A stretch of 37,378 nt of DNA from Streptomyces somaliensis DSM 40738 (GCA_012396115.1 JAAXOU010000015.1:1-37378), one strand, 5' to 3'. Positions 19,256-27,401 are shown, numbered from the stretch's first letter. Program-made: numbers and translations. The notes: generated from the sequence alone by a model not told the origin.

Positions 19256-19908
19256 GGGCGTGCCAGTCCCAGCGTGTTGTACCCGCTACGACGACGGGCT
19301 TCGCGCAGGGGGACCCCCGCGGCGAGGTCGGCGCGTATGGACTCCTCGGCCCGGGCGACCTGGAGCACTTTCCGCGCCGTGGGCTCCGCCATGCCGGCGG
19401 GGACCACCAGGCACCCCGCGTCGTCGCCGACCACGAGGTCGCCGGGCTCCACGCGGACGCCGAAGACGGTCACCGGTTGTTGCACCGAGACGAGCCGTAC
19501 CCGGTTCTTGCCGGACTTCATGTAGGTGGACAGGCTCCACAGCGGGTAGCCCAGTTCGCGGATGGCACCGATGTCCCGGCACGCTCCGTCGATGACCGTG
19601 CCCGCCACCCCGCGTCGCAGCGCCGTCTCGGCAAGCAGATCGCCCCATACGGTGCAGTGGCCGCGACCGCCGTTCGCGACCAGGACCACGGCCCCTTCGG
19701 GGACGTCGTCGATGAACTCGCCCGCCGGGGCCGGCTGCCCGCTCTCCACCGGTTCGTAGTGGAGGGTGTAGGCGGGACCCGCCACGGCCTTCGTGCCCGA
19801 CATCCGTACCACGCCGGGCAGCCCCGTGTCGCCGCGGCCCAGCATGTCCAGGGCGTCGCTCACCGCACTGGTTCCGTGAGCGCGGAAGATCTCGTTCACA
19901 GTGGACAT
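19252..19908 (-). CDS. RraA-family aldolase/decarboxylase-like protein
   Basis: A 218-residue protein of the RraA/HMG-aldolase fold. These proteins bind Mg2+ and split 4-hydroxy-4-methyl-2-oxoglutarate or decarboxylate oxaloacetate, while E. coli RraA instead inhibits RNase E. The catalytic stretch is present: GGRGHCTVWGDLLAETALRRG then VIDGACRD (Arg and Asp of the active site), preceded by DVPEGAVVLVANGG. Keeping these residues favours an enzyme. The C-terminal tail ARRRSGYNTLGLARP is family-like. The ATG overlaps the preceding stop by one base (TGATG). In a pathway with a DRE-TIM aldolase it may act on a 2-oxo acid intermediate. Confidence 0.87.
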   Translation of the reverse strand: MSTVNEIFRAHGTSAVSDALDMLGRGDTGLPGVVRMSGTKAVAGPAYTLHYEPVESGQPAPAGEFIDDVPEGAVVLVANGGRGHCTVWGDLLAETALRRGVAGTVIDGACRDIGAIRELGYPLWSLSTYMKSGKNRVRLVSVQQPVTVFGVRVEPGDLVVGDDAGCLVVPAGMAEPTARKVLQVARAEESIRADLAAGVPLREARRRSGYNTLGLARP

Positions 19909-21020
19909 CAGCGGACCCCGCCTCCCCGTAGTTCCTTCTCCTTCTCCACCTTGAGCGTGCCGGTGGGTTCCACTCCGGTGCCGGGCCGGGCGAGCGGGCG
20001 CACCCAGCCGGGTTCGTGGAAGACCAGGCGCGGCAGGGCGCCGTCGTCCCGGTAGTAGCCGTCACTGGGCCCGACGTCACTGGGGAGGGTCATGTTGGGG
20101 AGTGTGGCCAGGGCCAGGTTCGTCCACCGGCCGATGCCCTGGTCCCACTTGCCGCCCATGAACGTGGGGATCCCCTCGGCGGCGCAGAAGTCGTGTATCC
20201 GTACCGACTCGCCCAACCCGCCCACCCGGCCGGTCTTGATGTTGATCATGCGGCAGGCGCCCAGGCGCACGGCTTCCTGCGCCTCGCGCACTGAGTGGAT
20301 CTGCTCGTCCAGGCAGATCGGGGTGTCGAGACGGTGCTGCAGCCGGGTGGTGGCGGGGAGCGAGTGCCGGGGGAAGGGCTGCTCCAGGGCGAGCAGCCCG
20401 AGTTCGTCCATGGCCGCCAGGTGTTCCAGGTGGGATTCGTCGTAGGCGGCGTTGGCATCGGCGATGAGCGGTAACTGCGGGAAGGCGGCTCGCACTTCCC
20501 GTACGGGGTCGAGGTCCCAGCCCGGGCGGATCTTCAGCCGCAACCGCTGGTACCCCGTGCGCACGACGTCCGCCGCGCTTTCCACGAGTCGGTCGACGGT
20601 CGGTTCGATGCCGACCGTGGCGCCGACGGGTACGGGACGCACGGACCCGCCGAGTTCCTCGCACAGCGGCCGGCCGTGCAGTCTGGCCTGGAGGTCCCAC
20701 AGCGCGGCCTCGACCGCGCCCTTGGCCTCCTCGTGCCCGTTGACCTCGCGCCACAGCTCCATGCAGTGGTGGGGGTCGCTCCGCCCCGCGGCCAACAGCA
20801 TGGGGCCGAGGTACTCCTCGATGACGTACCACGCCGTCACGATGGTCTCGTAGTTGTAGAAGGGGGTCTCCATGGCGGTGCACTCGGCTCGCCCGGTCGC
20901 CCCCTCCCCTTCCGTTTCGACGATGAGTTTGGTCCAGGTGTGGTACCGCTGCCAGCGGTTCTCGAACGGTTGGGTCAGCTCGGCGGTCACCAGTCGCAGG
21001 GTGATCCTGTCTATGTTCAC
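19908..21020 (-). CDS. Enolase-superfamily enzyme, OSBS/NSAR-like
   Basis: A 370-residue member of the enolase superfamily, closest in pattern to o-succinylbenzoate synthase/N-succinylamino-acid racemase. Such enzymes abstract a proton alpha to a carboxylate and then dehydrate, racemise or cycloisomerise. Metal ligands are Asp188 (IADAN), Glu213 (LEQP) and Asp238 (CLDEQ). Catalytic lysines are Lys163 (RLKIRPGWD) and Lys262 (NIKTGRVGG). Two changes stand out: the first Lys of the KxK motif is Arg161, and the usual C-terminal GGMIETGIGR is GGKWDQGIGR (289-298), which lines the substrate pocket. A charged tail (KVEKEKEL) ends the protein. A substrate other than SHCHC or N-acyl amino acids is likely. 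Both ends overlap neighbours. Confidence 0.87.
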   Translation of the reverse strand: MNIDRITLRLVTAELTQPFENRWQRYHTWTKLIVETEGEGATGRAECTAMETPFYNYETIVTAWYVIEEYLGPMLLAAGRSDPHHCMELWREVNGHEEAKGAVEAALWDLQARLHGRPLCEELGGSVRPVPVGATVGIEPTVDRLVESAADVVRTGYQRLRLKIRPGWDLDPVREVRAAFPQLPLIADANAAYDESHLEHLAAMDELGLLALEQPFPRHSLPATTRLQHRLDTPICLDEQIHSVREAQEAVRLGACRMINIKTGRVGGLGESVRIHDFCAAEGIPTFMGGKWDQGIGRWTNLALATLPNMTLPSDVGPSDGYYRDDGALPRLVFHEPGWVRPLARPGTGVEPTGTLKVEKEKELRGGGVR

Positions 21021-22447
21021 GGGGTGGCGTCCCCCTTTCCCGTCTCGGGTACGTGCACGGCGAGCTTCTGGCCGCCCTGGAACAGGTTGACCCGCGCCGC
21101 CAGGCTCGCCTTCGAACCGAAGAACGCGGCCTTGCCGCCCAGGACATAGGTGTCGAGGCTGATGGGCATGGTGATGATCTGCGGACGGGCACCGGTGCGC
21201 ACGACCGGATAGGCGCTGGGCGCCACGTACCCCTGGACGATCGCGGGTCGTGCGACGCCCTCCGCGATCGCCTTCGACCAGGCGTCCCGGGTGACGGCAC
21301 GTCCCACGGTCACTCCGTCGCCGCGGATGTCGTACGGCTCCTTGACGACGTAGCGGTGCTGTTCGTCGAGTACGCGGTGCAGGGTGTCGTCGTCCGCCCG
21401 CAGGCGCCGGGTCCGGGGCAGCAACCCGGCCACCAGGCGTCTCTCCGCTTCGTCGAAGTGGTGGGCGAACTCCTCCTCCTGGAGGAGCGCGAGGGTCAGC
21501 TTGCTCTCAGCCACGTACCGGGCCGCGAAGGGGTTGACGTGCCACAGGTCCGTGTCGCGCAGCACACGCAGCCAGAGCTTGAGGAGCTCCGGATCCCGGT
21601 CGAGCATCTTCTCCCAGAGCACTGTGTTGACCTTGTTCCAGCAGACGTCGATCCTCCGGCGCCCCACCCGGGCGTGGCCGCCGGAAACCGCGATCCGGCG
21701 GGGATCGACGACGAGTGCCTCGACGCCCTCGGCCCGGAAGAAGGTGATCATCTCCAGGCTTTCCCGGTTCTCCTCGCCGTGCGGCTGGAGCACCGCCACG
21801 CACGGTGTGCGCTGTTGCCTTCGGGCATCCGTCAGCCCTGCGGTGAGCAGGTCGAGAAGGGCGGTTTCGGCCGGTCGGAAGCGTTCCGCGTGCGGGGGGA
21901 GCCGGATGCCCAGGTTCTGGAGAACCGCTGCCACCGCGGCGTGGACGCGAGGGGTGAACAGGGTGCCGGCCGGTGCGTCGGCGTTGTTCTCCAGCACCCG
22001 GAGCCGCTCACCGCCCTGTTCGAGGTAGCCGTCGAGGCGGCACACGTGGATCCGGGCGGGGTCGCCCGACTCGGCTTCCGCGTCGATGAGCGCTTCGGCC
22101 GCGTCGCTCAGCCCGTACCATCGGCGCACCGGTTCATCGTGTCGATGGATCCGTACGACCTTCTCCAGCAGTTCGACGTACGCCTCGAGCCGCTCCGCCG
22201 TGCGGGCGGCCGCCGTGTGCTCCACGAGGAGCGGCAGGGGGGAGAGGGGGTAGTCCTTGTTCCGGAAGGCCGGGACTTCGGTTTCCGCCCGGGCCACCGC
22301 CGCCGCGAGCGACCGGTCCGTGTCCGCGCGGTGTGTGCGGCTCAGCCGGGCGGCCGTCTCCAGGGCCGTCTCCCAGTCGATCAGGCCCGGTGCCGAAGCG
22401 GTCTCGTCCGTGTCGTTCACTTCCCCGACCGCGTCTGGGGTTTCCAC
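21017..22447 (-). CDS. ATP-grasp-like ligase (circularly permuted/glutathionylspermidine-synthase type)
   Basis: A 476-residue cytoplasmic protein. The stretches RVLENNADAPAGTLFTPRVH, VCWNKVNTVLWEKM and RYVVKEPYDIRGDGVTVGR look like the ATP- and metal-binding parts of permuted ATP-grasp proteins, in which acidic/Asn-rich loops come before the lysine strand and the glycine-rich loop. The N-terminal ~140 residues are helical. Such enzymes join a carboxylate to an amine through an acyl phosphate. The family call is from pattern only, so it is moderate. The GTG at 22447 is served by a GGAGG that lies at the end of the aminotransferase gene, and the stop overlaps the enolase-family start by ATGA. 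It would do the amide-forming step of the operon. Confidence 0.6.
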   Translation of the reverse strand: METPDAVGEVNDTDETASAPGLIDWETALETAARLSRTHRADTDRSLAAAVARAETEVPAFRNKDYPLSPLPLLVEHTAAARTAERLEAYVELLEKVVRIHRHDEPVRRWYGLSDAAEALIDAEAESGDPARIHVCRLDGYLEQGGERLRVLENNADAPAGTLFTPRVHAAVAAVLQNLGIRLPPHAERFRPAETALLDLLTAGLTDARRQQRTPCVAVLQPHGEENRESLEMITFFRAEGVEALVVDPRRIAVSGGHARVGRRRIDVCWNKVNTVLWEKMLDRDPELLKLWLRVLRDTDLWHVNPFAARYVAESKLTLALLQEEEFAHHFDEAERRLVAGLLPRTRRLRADDDTLHRVLDEQHRYVVKEPYDIRGDGVTVGRAVTRDAWSKAIAEGVARPAIVQGYVAPSAYPVVRTGARPQIITMPISLDTYVLGGKAAFFGSKASLAARVNLFQGGQKLAVHVPETGKGDATP

Positions 22448-22450
22448 GGG

Positions 22451-23392
22451 TCACCCTCCTGCTCGTCGTGGCGCGCGGGCGGGACACGGCTGCTTCGCGG
22501 GCGGGGGGCCGCCCCTCGCCTCCTGGAAGTACGCGGCGATCAGCCGGCGGGTCAGCGGGCGCTGTTCGCGGCACCGGCACGGTCGCCCGTCGAAGGACGC
22601 CACTGGCGCGAACTCCAGCCCCGTACCGCACAGGAACGCCTCGTCCGCCCGGTAGGCGTCTTCCTGTGTGATCCCGGTCTCCTCGACGGGGACCTCCAGG
22701 GAGTGCGCGGCCCCGATCACCCATGATCGGGTGATGCTGGGCAGTACGTCCTCCGTGAGTGCGGGGGTGAGCAGTACCCCGTCGCGCACGAGGAACAGGG
22801 CGGCGGTCGGGGCCTCCGAGAGCCGTCCGTGCCGGTTGGTGAGGACGCAGCCGTCGTAGCCGGCCTCCTTGGCTTCCAGCCAGGCCAGCCGGGGACCGGC
22901 GTAGTTGGCGATGTTCTTGGCCGCGGGCGGGTGCACGGCGGCGGATCCGCGTTGCCAGTTGCTGATGCACAGTGCCATGGCGCGTTCCTCCGCCAGCCAC
23001 TGCTTGCGCCCCATGGGGGTGGCGGTCACGCTCAGCTGGGGGTCGGCGGCCTCCGCCAGCGTTCCGGGGTTGAGCGGAGTGGCCGCCACCCTCACATAGG
23101 CGTCGCTCGTTATGGCGTTGCGCGTGATCAGTTCGTCGATGATCCCGGGCAGGTCCGCCAGCCCGGGGTCCGGGAACCGCATGGCGCGCAGCGAGGCGGC
23201 CATCCGGTTGATGTGGTCCGCCAGGAGGAAGGGCTCGGCGAGGCCGCCTGTCGCCGGCGTATAGAGTCTGATGCCTTCGAATACGGACAGCCCGTAGCGC
23301 ATCGCCAAGCTGCCGATGGGGACCCGGGCCTCGGCCCGGGTCACCCATCGACCGCCGAAGTGGACATGCGGATAGGGCGGTTGGTCGTTCAC
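22451..23392 (-). CDS. Class IV aminotransferase (BCAT/D-AAT fold)
   Basis: A 313-residue PLP aminotransferase of fold type IV, the group of branched-chain and D-amino acid aminotransferases and ADC lyase. Visible motifs are RYGLSVFEGIRLY near the N-terminus, the PLP lysine in PAAKNIANYAGPRLAW, EAGYDGCVLTNRHGRLSEAP (Glu contacting the cofactor nitrogen) and LLTPALTEDVLPSITRSWVI. The C-terminal DEAFLCGTGLEFAPV is the usual active-site edge. The GTG at 23392 begins NDQPPYPHVHFGGRWV. A much longer frame upstream only reads through the neighbouring gene. Three bases separate it from the ATP-grasp start. It gives the operon two unrelated aminotransferases, so two different amino-transfer steps are likely. 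Confidence 0.9.
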   Translation of the reverse strand: MNDQPPYPHVHFGGRWVTRAEARVPIGSLAMRYGLSVFEGIRLYTPATGGLAEPFLLADHINRMAASLRAMRFPDPGLADLPGIIDELITRNAITSDAYVRVAATPLNPGTLAEAADPQLSVTATPMGRKQWLAEERAMALCISNWQRGSAAVHPPAAKNIANYAGPRLAWLEAKEAGYDGCVLTNRHGRLSEAPTAALFLVRDGVLLTPALTEDVLPSITRSWVIGAAHSLEVPVEETGITQEDAYRADEAFLCGTGLEFAPVASFDGRPCRCREQRPLTRRLIAAYFQEARGGPPPAKQPCPARAPRRAGG

Positions 23393-23439
23393 CGCGTCAT
23401 CCTGTCGTCTGCGTGTTCCTCGTCGACGTCCTGCCGGGC

Positions 23440-24201
23440 TCAGCCCTCGTAGACGAAGACCGGCTCCGAGGAGTCGTACCCGGCGCGCAGTATGGCGTCG
23501 AAGTGCCGGTGGCGCAGATCGATGGCCTGCCGCAGGCTGTCCTTGGCGTCCTGCTGGCGCTGCGGCGTGTCGCAGTAGCGGAGCAGGAGCTGCCGCAGCG
23601 GCTCGGTGTGCTCGTCCTCCAGTTCGCTGACACCCTCCTGGTCCGAGTCGCTGGAGGCGTGATGGACGAAGAACTCGTACCCCCAGTCGGGAAGCTTGTA
23701 CACGTCCCGCATCACCGCGAGCATGCTGTGACCCGACGAGTTGGTGATGGGCGGCTGGCCCTCCATCAGCATCAGCACGGAGGTGGCGCCGACCGTGAAG
23801 TGCACGTTGGTGTTGTTGCAGGCGTTCTTGTTGTGCTCGATCAGGGCCGTGGTTTCGGGGAACAGCTCGACGTTCGGCAGAGTGGCCGGATCGACGCCGA
23901 CGGCCCGGCCGAAGTCCTCGAAGGTCTCGACGTGCCGCTTGGAGTCGGTCAGCCCCCCGGTCTCCTCCTCGTAGGCGTTCTCGATGAAGGAACGGCGCAG
24001 GTCGAGGTCGTCCACGCGCTGGCCGATGCCCATGAGGTTGCGGGTCCACCAGCTCTTGATGGGCCAGCGCTGGATCACGAACGTCTGAAGCAGGCGCTGT
24101 GTCGCCTTGCCCTCGAGGATGGTCTGGTAGAGCGGGCTGGTCATCTTCGAACGCTCGGCGATGATGCTTTCGACTTCTTCGAGGAACGAGGTGCTGGACA
24201 C
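23440..24201 (-). CDS. Heme-oxygenase-like diiron oxidase (HDO/TenA-PqqC fold)
   Basis: A 253-residue all-helical protein of the iron-containing redox enzyme family (relatives: CADD, UndA, BesC, SznF). These use a labile diiron centre and O2 to N-oxygenate, desaturate or cleave amino acids. Likely ligands are Glu78-80 and His90 in NAYEEETGGLTDSKRH, Glu147 in LMEGQPP, and His180/181, Asp185 and Gln188 in FFVHHASSDSDQEG. Most relatives have H-x3-D-x2-H here, so the last His appears as Gln. GTG 24201 is preceded by GGAGGAG, whereas an upstream alternative would place that site inside the gene. It is the only oxygenase-like gene of the operon and probably makes its most distinctive bond. Confidence 0.82.
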   Translation of the reverse strand: MSSTSFLEEVESIIAERSKMTSPLYQTILEGKATQRLLQTFVIQRWPIKSWWTRNLMGIGQRVDDLDLRRSFIENAYEEETGGLTDSKRHVETFEDFGRAVGVDPATLPNVELFPETTALIEHNKNACNNTNVHFTVGATSVLMLMEGQPPITNSSGHSMLAVMRDVYKLPDWGYEFFVHHASSDSDQEGVSELEDEHTEPLRQLLLRYCDTPQRQQDAKDSLRQAIDLRHRHFDAILRAGYDSSEPVFVYEG

Positions 24202-24248
24202 TTTTCTCCTCCGGGTGTTTTTACGGCTGGCGCTCTGGTGCAAGGAGC

Positions 24249-25184
24249 TCAGCGGACGGCAGACGTACCGTCCAGGATCGAGAACACCTTTTTCGGGTTC
24301 ATCGCACGGATTTCAGCCAGGTCCTCCATGTTGAGATCGAGCAGGCCGCTGGCTATGGATTCGCACTGAGCGAGGATCTGGTCACCTTTCCAGGGGACCA
24401 GGAGATCGGCTGCCGCATCGACGAGGGGGGTGACGCAAAACGCCTGGCAAGCCCGCGACCGCAGGTAGCCCGTGATGAGTTGCAGCGAGAGGTTGCCTCC
24501 GCCCTTCCCCATCCCGGACAGGGACGCGTCGACATAGCGGGCACCGAGGCGCATCGCGGTGAGGGTGTTGGCGAAACTCATGCTGATGCCGTCGTGGGGA
24601 TGGAATCCGAGCGTCGCGCCTGTGCTCTCGCGCACCATCCCGCACAAACGGCCGACGTCCTCCGGGAAGAGGCTTCCGTTGGAGTCGGCCAGGTAGAAGA
24701 TGTCGGCGGTGATCTCTTCCGCCGTCCGCGCGGCGGCCACGACGTCGTGATCCGGCACTTCGCTGACGCGGATGAGGTTGACGGCGAAGGAGAGGCCGGC
24801 GCCGTGCGCGGCGTCCGCATAGGGGGCGAGTCGTTCCAGCCGGTCCGGCCGGGTCGGCATCCGCACCATGCTGACCCCGAAGTCCGCCAGCCGGGCCAGG
24901 TCTTCGGGAACGGTGTCCTTCGCGTGCGCCATCACGACCGTATCGATGCCGGCTGCCGCCTCGGCAACCCGTTCCAGGTACGCGGGAGGACAGGAGGCGG
25001 AGGGCGCCTCGTCCCCGTCGACCGCGTGACGACCGGGACGCAGGTACCCGATTTCGATGTAGGGGACACCGGCCGCCCGGCAGGCGGTGACCAGCCGGGT
25101 TGCCTGCGCGATGGTCCAGGAGTGCCCGTTGACGTATCCACCATCACGGATGGTGACATCCAGTAACTCTGCTCGCTCTGCCAA
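24249..25184 (-). CDS. DRE-TIM metallolyase/aldolase (DmpG/HMGL-like)
   Basis: A 311-residue TIM-barrel aldolase of the HMGL-like superfamily, nearest in motif to 4-hydroxy-2-oxovalerate aldolase. The DRE motif is LLDVTIRDGGYVNG (Arg, metal-binding Asp). The metal histidines are in LGFHPHDGISMSFANT, and the family stretch VDASLSGMGKGGGN follows. DmpG's catalytic His after the RDG is absent. Such enzymes join pyruvate (or an acyl-CoA) to an aldehyde, or split the product. It is the first gene after the predicted promoter, so probably the first step of the pathway. No ATG fits: I chose TTG 25184 (then AERAELLDV), with a G-rich stretch upstream. The start is uncertain; the body of the gene is not. 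Confidence 0.83.
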   Translation of the reverse strand: MAERAELLDVTIRDGGYVNGHSWTIAQATRLVTACRAAGVPYIEIGYLRPGRHAVDGDEAPSASCPPAYLERVAEAAAGIDTVVMAHAKDTVPEDLARLADFGVSMVRMPTRPDRLERLAPYADAAHGAGLSFAVNLIRVSEVPDHDVVAAARTAEEITADIFYLADSNGSLFPEDVGRLCGMVRESTGATLGFHPHDGISMSFANTLTAMRLGARYVDASLSGMGKGGGNLSLQLITGYLRSRACQAFCVTPLVDAAADLLVPWKGDQILAQCESIASGLLDLNMEDLAEIRAMNPKKVFSILDGTSAVR

Positions 25185-25333
25185 TTGAATTGCGCCCCCG
25201 AACCGATAGGCAATTATCCGAGAAATGCATTCTTGAAGCAGGGAGAACGGGAGGTGGTTCAAACGGAGAGCAACCCGTGAGAACTTTCGTGGAGCGTCGG
25301 CAGGTGAGTTCGCTCTCCGCTCGGACACGTTGA

Positions 25334-25362
25334 ACCCTAGGTCAGCGGAAAAAGAGCGGCAA
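25334..25362 (-). promoter_or_regulatory. Promoter of the nine-gene operon
   Basis: On the minus strand TTGCCG (25362-25357) and TAGGGT (25339-25334) are 17 bases apart. Both are good Streptomyces vegetative hexamers. Transcription would start near 25327, giving a leader of about 140 bases before the TTG start of the aldolase. No other promoter this good is seen within the operon. Confidence 0.6.
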
Positions 25363-25902
25363 GGGAGCCCCGCTCGATGGGCTGAAACCGTTCCATAGCC
25401 AGTGGCGTGGCGCGGCAACGGGTAAGAGGCCCACACCAATGGCGATTGATCTTGCGCATACGTTCCCAGCACCCCGACCGCCACTGCATCGCACCGCACG
25501 CCGCTTTCTTCAACACAGGTCGACTCGCGTCGTCCACCTGCACCGACACCGCATGTGAGGCACTCGGTTCCGCCTCGTGGACCTCCGGGGCCGGGGGAGG
25601 AAACCCGGCACTCCCCTTCCGGGAACGGCGTCGGGAGTGCCATGACGCGTGCGGGCCGACACTCGAACCACCGAAGGCGTTCCAGGCCAAGGCCGCCCGG
25701 TACCCGCTCACGGACACCGGCCGGCGAAGGCAGCGTCCACGCGCCACCGGTTGGCGGATCGCGGGGAGCGGGGAGCCGGCCGCCTCGTCCCGGTGAACAC
25801 TCCTCGTCCTGCGGTCCGCGGGTGACGGCGGCCGGTGGCCGGGGCCGCGACGCGGCAGGGCCCCGGTCGTCGCGGTGGGGTGATCTCACCCGCCGACGTC
25901 TC
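25363..25902. other. Gene-free stretch upstream of the operon
   Basis: No convincing gene in either direction: the open frames lack family motifs and start sites. It contains a 9-bp stem, GGCACTCCC (25607-25615) with GGGAGTGCC (25633-25641), around a 17-base loop. GC and codon pattern suggest decayed DNA joined to the transposase relic that follows. Confidence 0.5.
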
Positions 25903-26378
25903 GGCACGGGATCCCCGTTGGTTCCGTACCGGGCCATGCTCGATCTCCCGCACGAGGCCGTTGCCGCGTTTTCCGGCCCGGGTCGCCGCGGGTTCGGTGC
26001 CTCCACCGCCAGCCGGTACGTGAGCGGGACGGCCGGCCTGCTCGCCGAGCGCGCCCCGACCCTGTACGAGGCCCTGCGCGAGCCGCCGGCCGCGGCCCGC
26101 GCACACGGTGTGATCCAAGCCCGTCCGTCCCGCCGGCCCCTCGTCCTGGCCGACCCCGCCCGTCAAGGGGGCTGGCGTCACCGTCCGCCCTCCCCACCAC
26201 CCTCACCACGGGCTTCCCGGGCCCTACCGACAGTGCAGCCGCTGCCACACCCGGCTGCGAGTACCGGGCGAACGCGCCTTCCCCCACCCGGGCAAGGGCG
26301 GATCCTCCGCAAAGCCCGGTGCGGCACCAACCGCATCGGTCGCGCGGCCGCTGCCGCTCACGCCCCGGGACCGCCCGA
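25903..26378 (+). pseudogene. IS5-type transposase relic
   Basis: The frame at about 25918-26170 reads VPYRAMLDLPHEAV, then TASRYVSGTAGLLAERAPTL, YEALREPPAAARAHGVI. This is the N-terminal pattern of Streptomyces IS5/DDE_4 transposases, with the middle of the HTH region lost. At 26243-26278 another frame gives CHTRLRVPGERAF, and the first frame then resumes with ILRKARCGTNRIGRAAAAAHA, the C-terminal signature of the same family. The catalytic DDE core is missing and at least one frameshift is present, so it is inactive. It shows that the upstream side of the biosynthetic operon was hit by an insertion sequence. Confidence 0.68.
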
Positions 26379-26439
26379 CGCTCAGGACGACAGGACGAGA
26401 AGCGCTCAGCGGGTGCGAACGCCCTTCCCGGCCCCGCGT

Positions 26440-27306
26440 TCAGCTACGGGAAAGCCCCGTCTCGCTGCGCAGGAACTGGCCGGGGGTCACCCCTGTGTGG
26501 CGTTTGAAGACGCGGGTGAAGTGCGCCTGGTCGTAGAAGCCCGTGCGGTGTGCCACATCGGCGGGCCGCACCCCCTCGAAGAGGAGCGTTCGTGCCCGCC
26601 AGACCCTTAACTGCGTCTGGTAGGCGTGCGGCGGCATTCCCATGGAGGCGGAGAAGGTGCGGATGAGGTGGTGAACGCCGACTCCGCAGATACGGGCGAG
26701 TTCTTTGAGCGTGACGTCCTCGTCCGAGTGCGTATGGAGGTAGTCGAGTGCGGTGCGCGTGACCCGCGTCATCCGCCCTGCCGGATCGGCGTGGTCGGAG
26801 CCGGTGGAGACCTGTTCGGCCAGGGCGCGGCCGACGTCCAGCAGTGCGGTCTCACGGGCAAGGGCCGACGCGTAGGAGGTGAGCGCGTCATGGGCTCGTG
26901 CCAGGGAGTGGACGAGCCGGGCACTGGACAGCCTCTCGCTGTCCGGCAGGCGGGACGTCACCGTCGTCGAGCCGAGCATTTCACCCACGAAGTCGGGCTC
27001 GACGTACAAGACGCGGTACCGGTAACCCTCCGGAGTGGCCGCTCGGCCGGTGTGTGGTTCTCCCGGTCTGATGACGAAGGCGGCGCCGGCCGGTACCACG
27101 TGCTCTCGGCCCGCGCACTCGAATGCGGCGGCCCCGGAATCGACCAGGGCGAGCGTCATGCCCTCGTGGGCATGGCGGGCGTACCTGTGACGCCGGAAGA
27201 ATGCGTGCAGCACCTCGATACCTGCCACCGGCGGACGCCAGAGGACCGCTCGGTCCGCGCGGTGCGATCCGCCTTCAGACTCGGTCGGCAACGGGCTGGA
27301 GGACAT
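26440..27306 (-). CDS. AraC-family transcriptional regulator
   Basis: A 288-residue regulator with an N-terminal cupin sensor (HEGMTLALVDSGAAAFECAG, VIRPGEPHTG) and a C-terminal double HTH: first helix pair VTLKELARICGVGVHHLIRTF, here cited as VTLKELARICGVG and HHLIRTFSASMG; second ADVAHRTGFYDQAHFTRVFK followed by RHTGVTPGQFLRS. This arrangement (AraC_binding plus HTH_18) is common for regulators beside EamA/LysE exporters. It is on the same strand as DUF2000 and EamA, 237 bases after the DUF2000 stop and beyond a terminator hairpin, so it has its own transcript. It probably senses the exported compound. The ATG at 27306 lacks a strong ribosome site. Confidence 0.9.
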   Translation of the reverse strand: MSSSPLPTESEGGSHRADRAVLWRPPVAGIEVLHAFFRRHRYARHAHEGMTLALVDSGAAAFECAGREHVVPAGAAFVIRPGEPHTGRAATPEGYRYRVLYVEPDFVGEMLGSTTVTSRLPDSERLSSARLVHSLARAHDALTSYASALARETALLDVGRALAEQVSTGSDHADPAGRMTRVTRTALDYLHTHSDEDVTLKELARICGVGVHHLIRTFSASMGMPPHAYQTQLRVWRARTLLFEGVRPADVAHRTGFYDQAHFTRVFKRHTGVTPGQFLRSETGLSRS

Positions 27307-27401
27307 GTGCCCAGGTTAACCGCCGTCCTCAACGCGTTCGCCGCGGCGACGGAGCCGGAGGCGGATCGCCCTTGAGCCGTGGCCCTGCCGCCCAGGACGT
27401 G

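Noticed and set aside
24249-25184. Homocitrate/isopropylmalate synthase as the identity of the TIM-barrel enzyme
   Set aside because: The protein is too short, and the stretch VDASLSGMGKGGGN is the hydroxyoxovalerate-aldolase type. The C-terminal regulatory domain of those synthases is missing.
25185-26006. A start for the aldolase far upstream, near 26006
   Set aside because: The added 274 residues are low-complexity with no homology pattern, and they cross the predicted promoter and the transposase relic.
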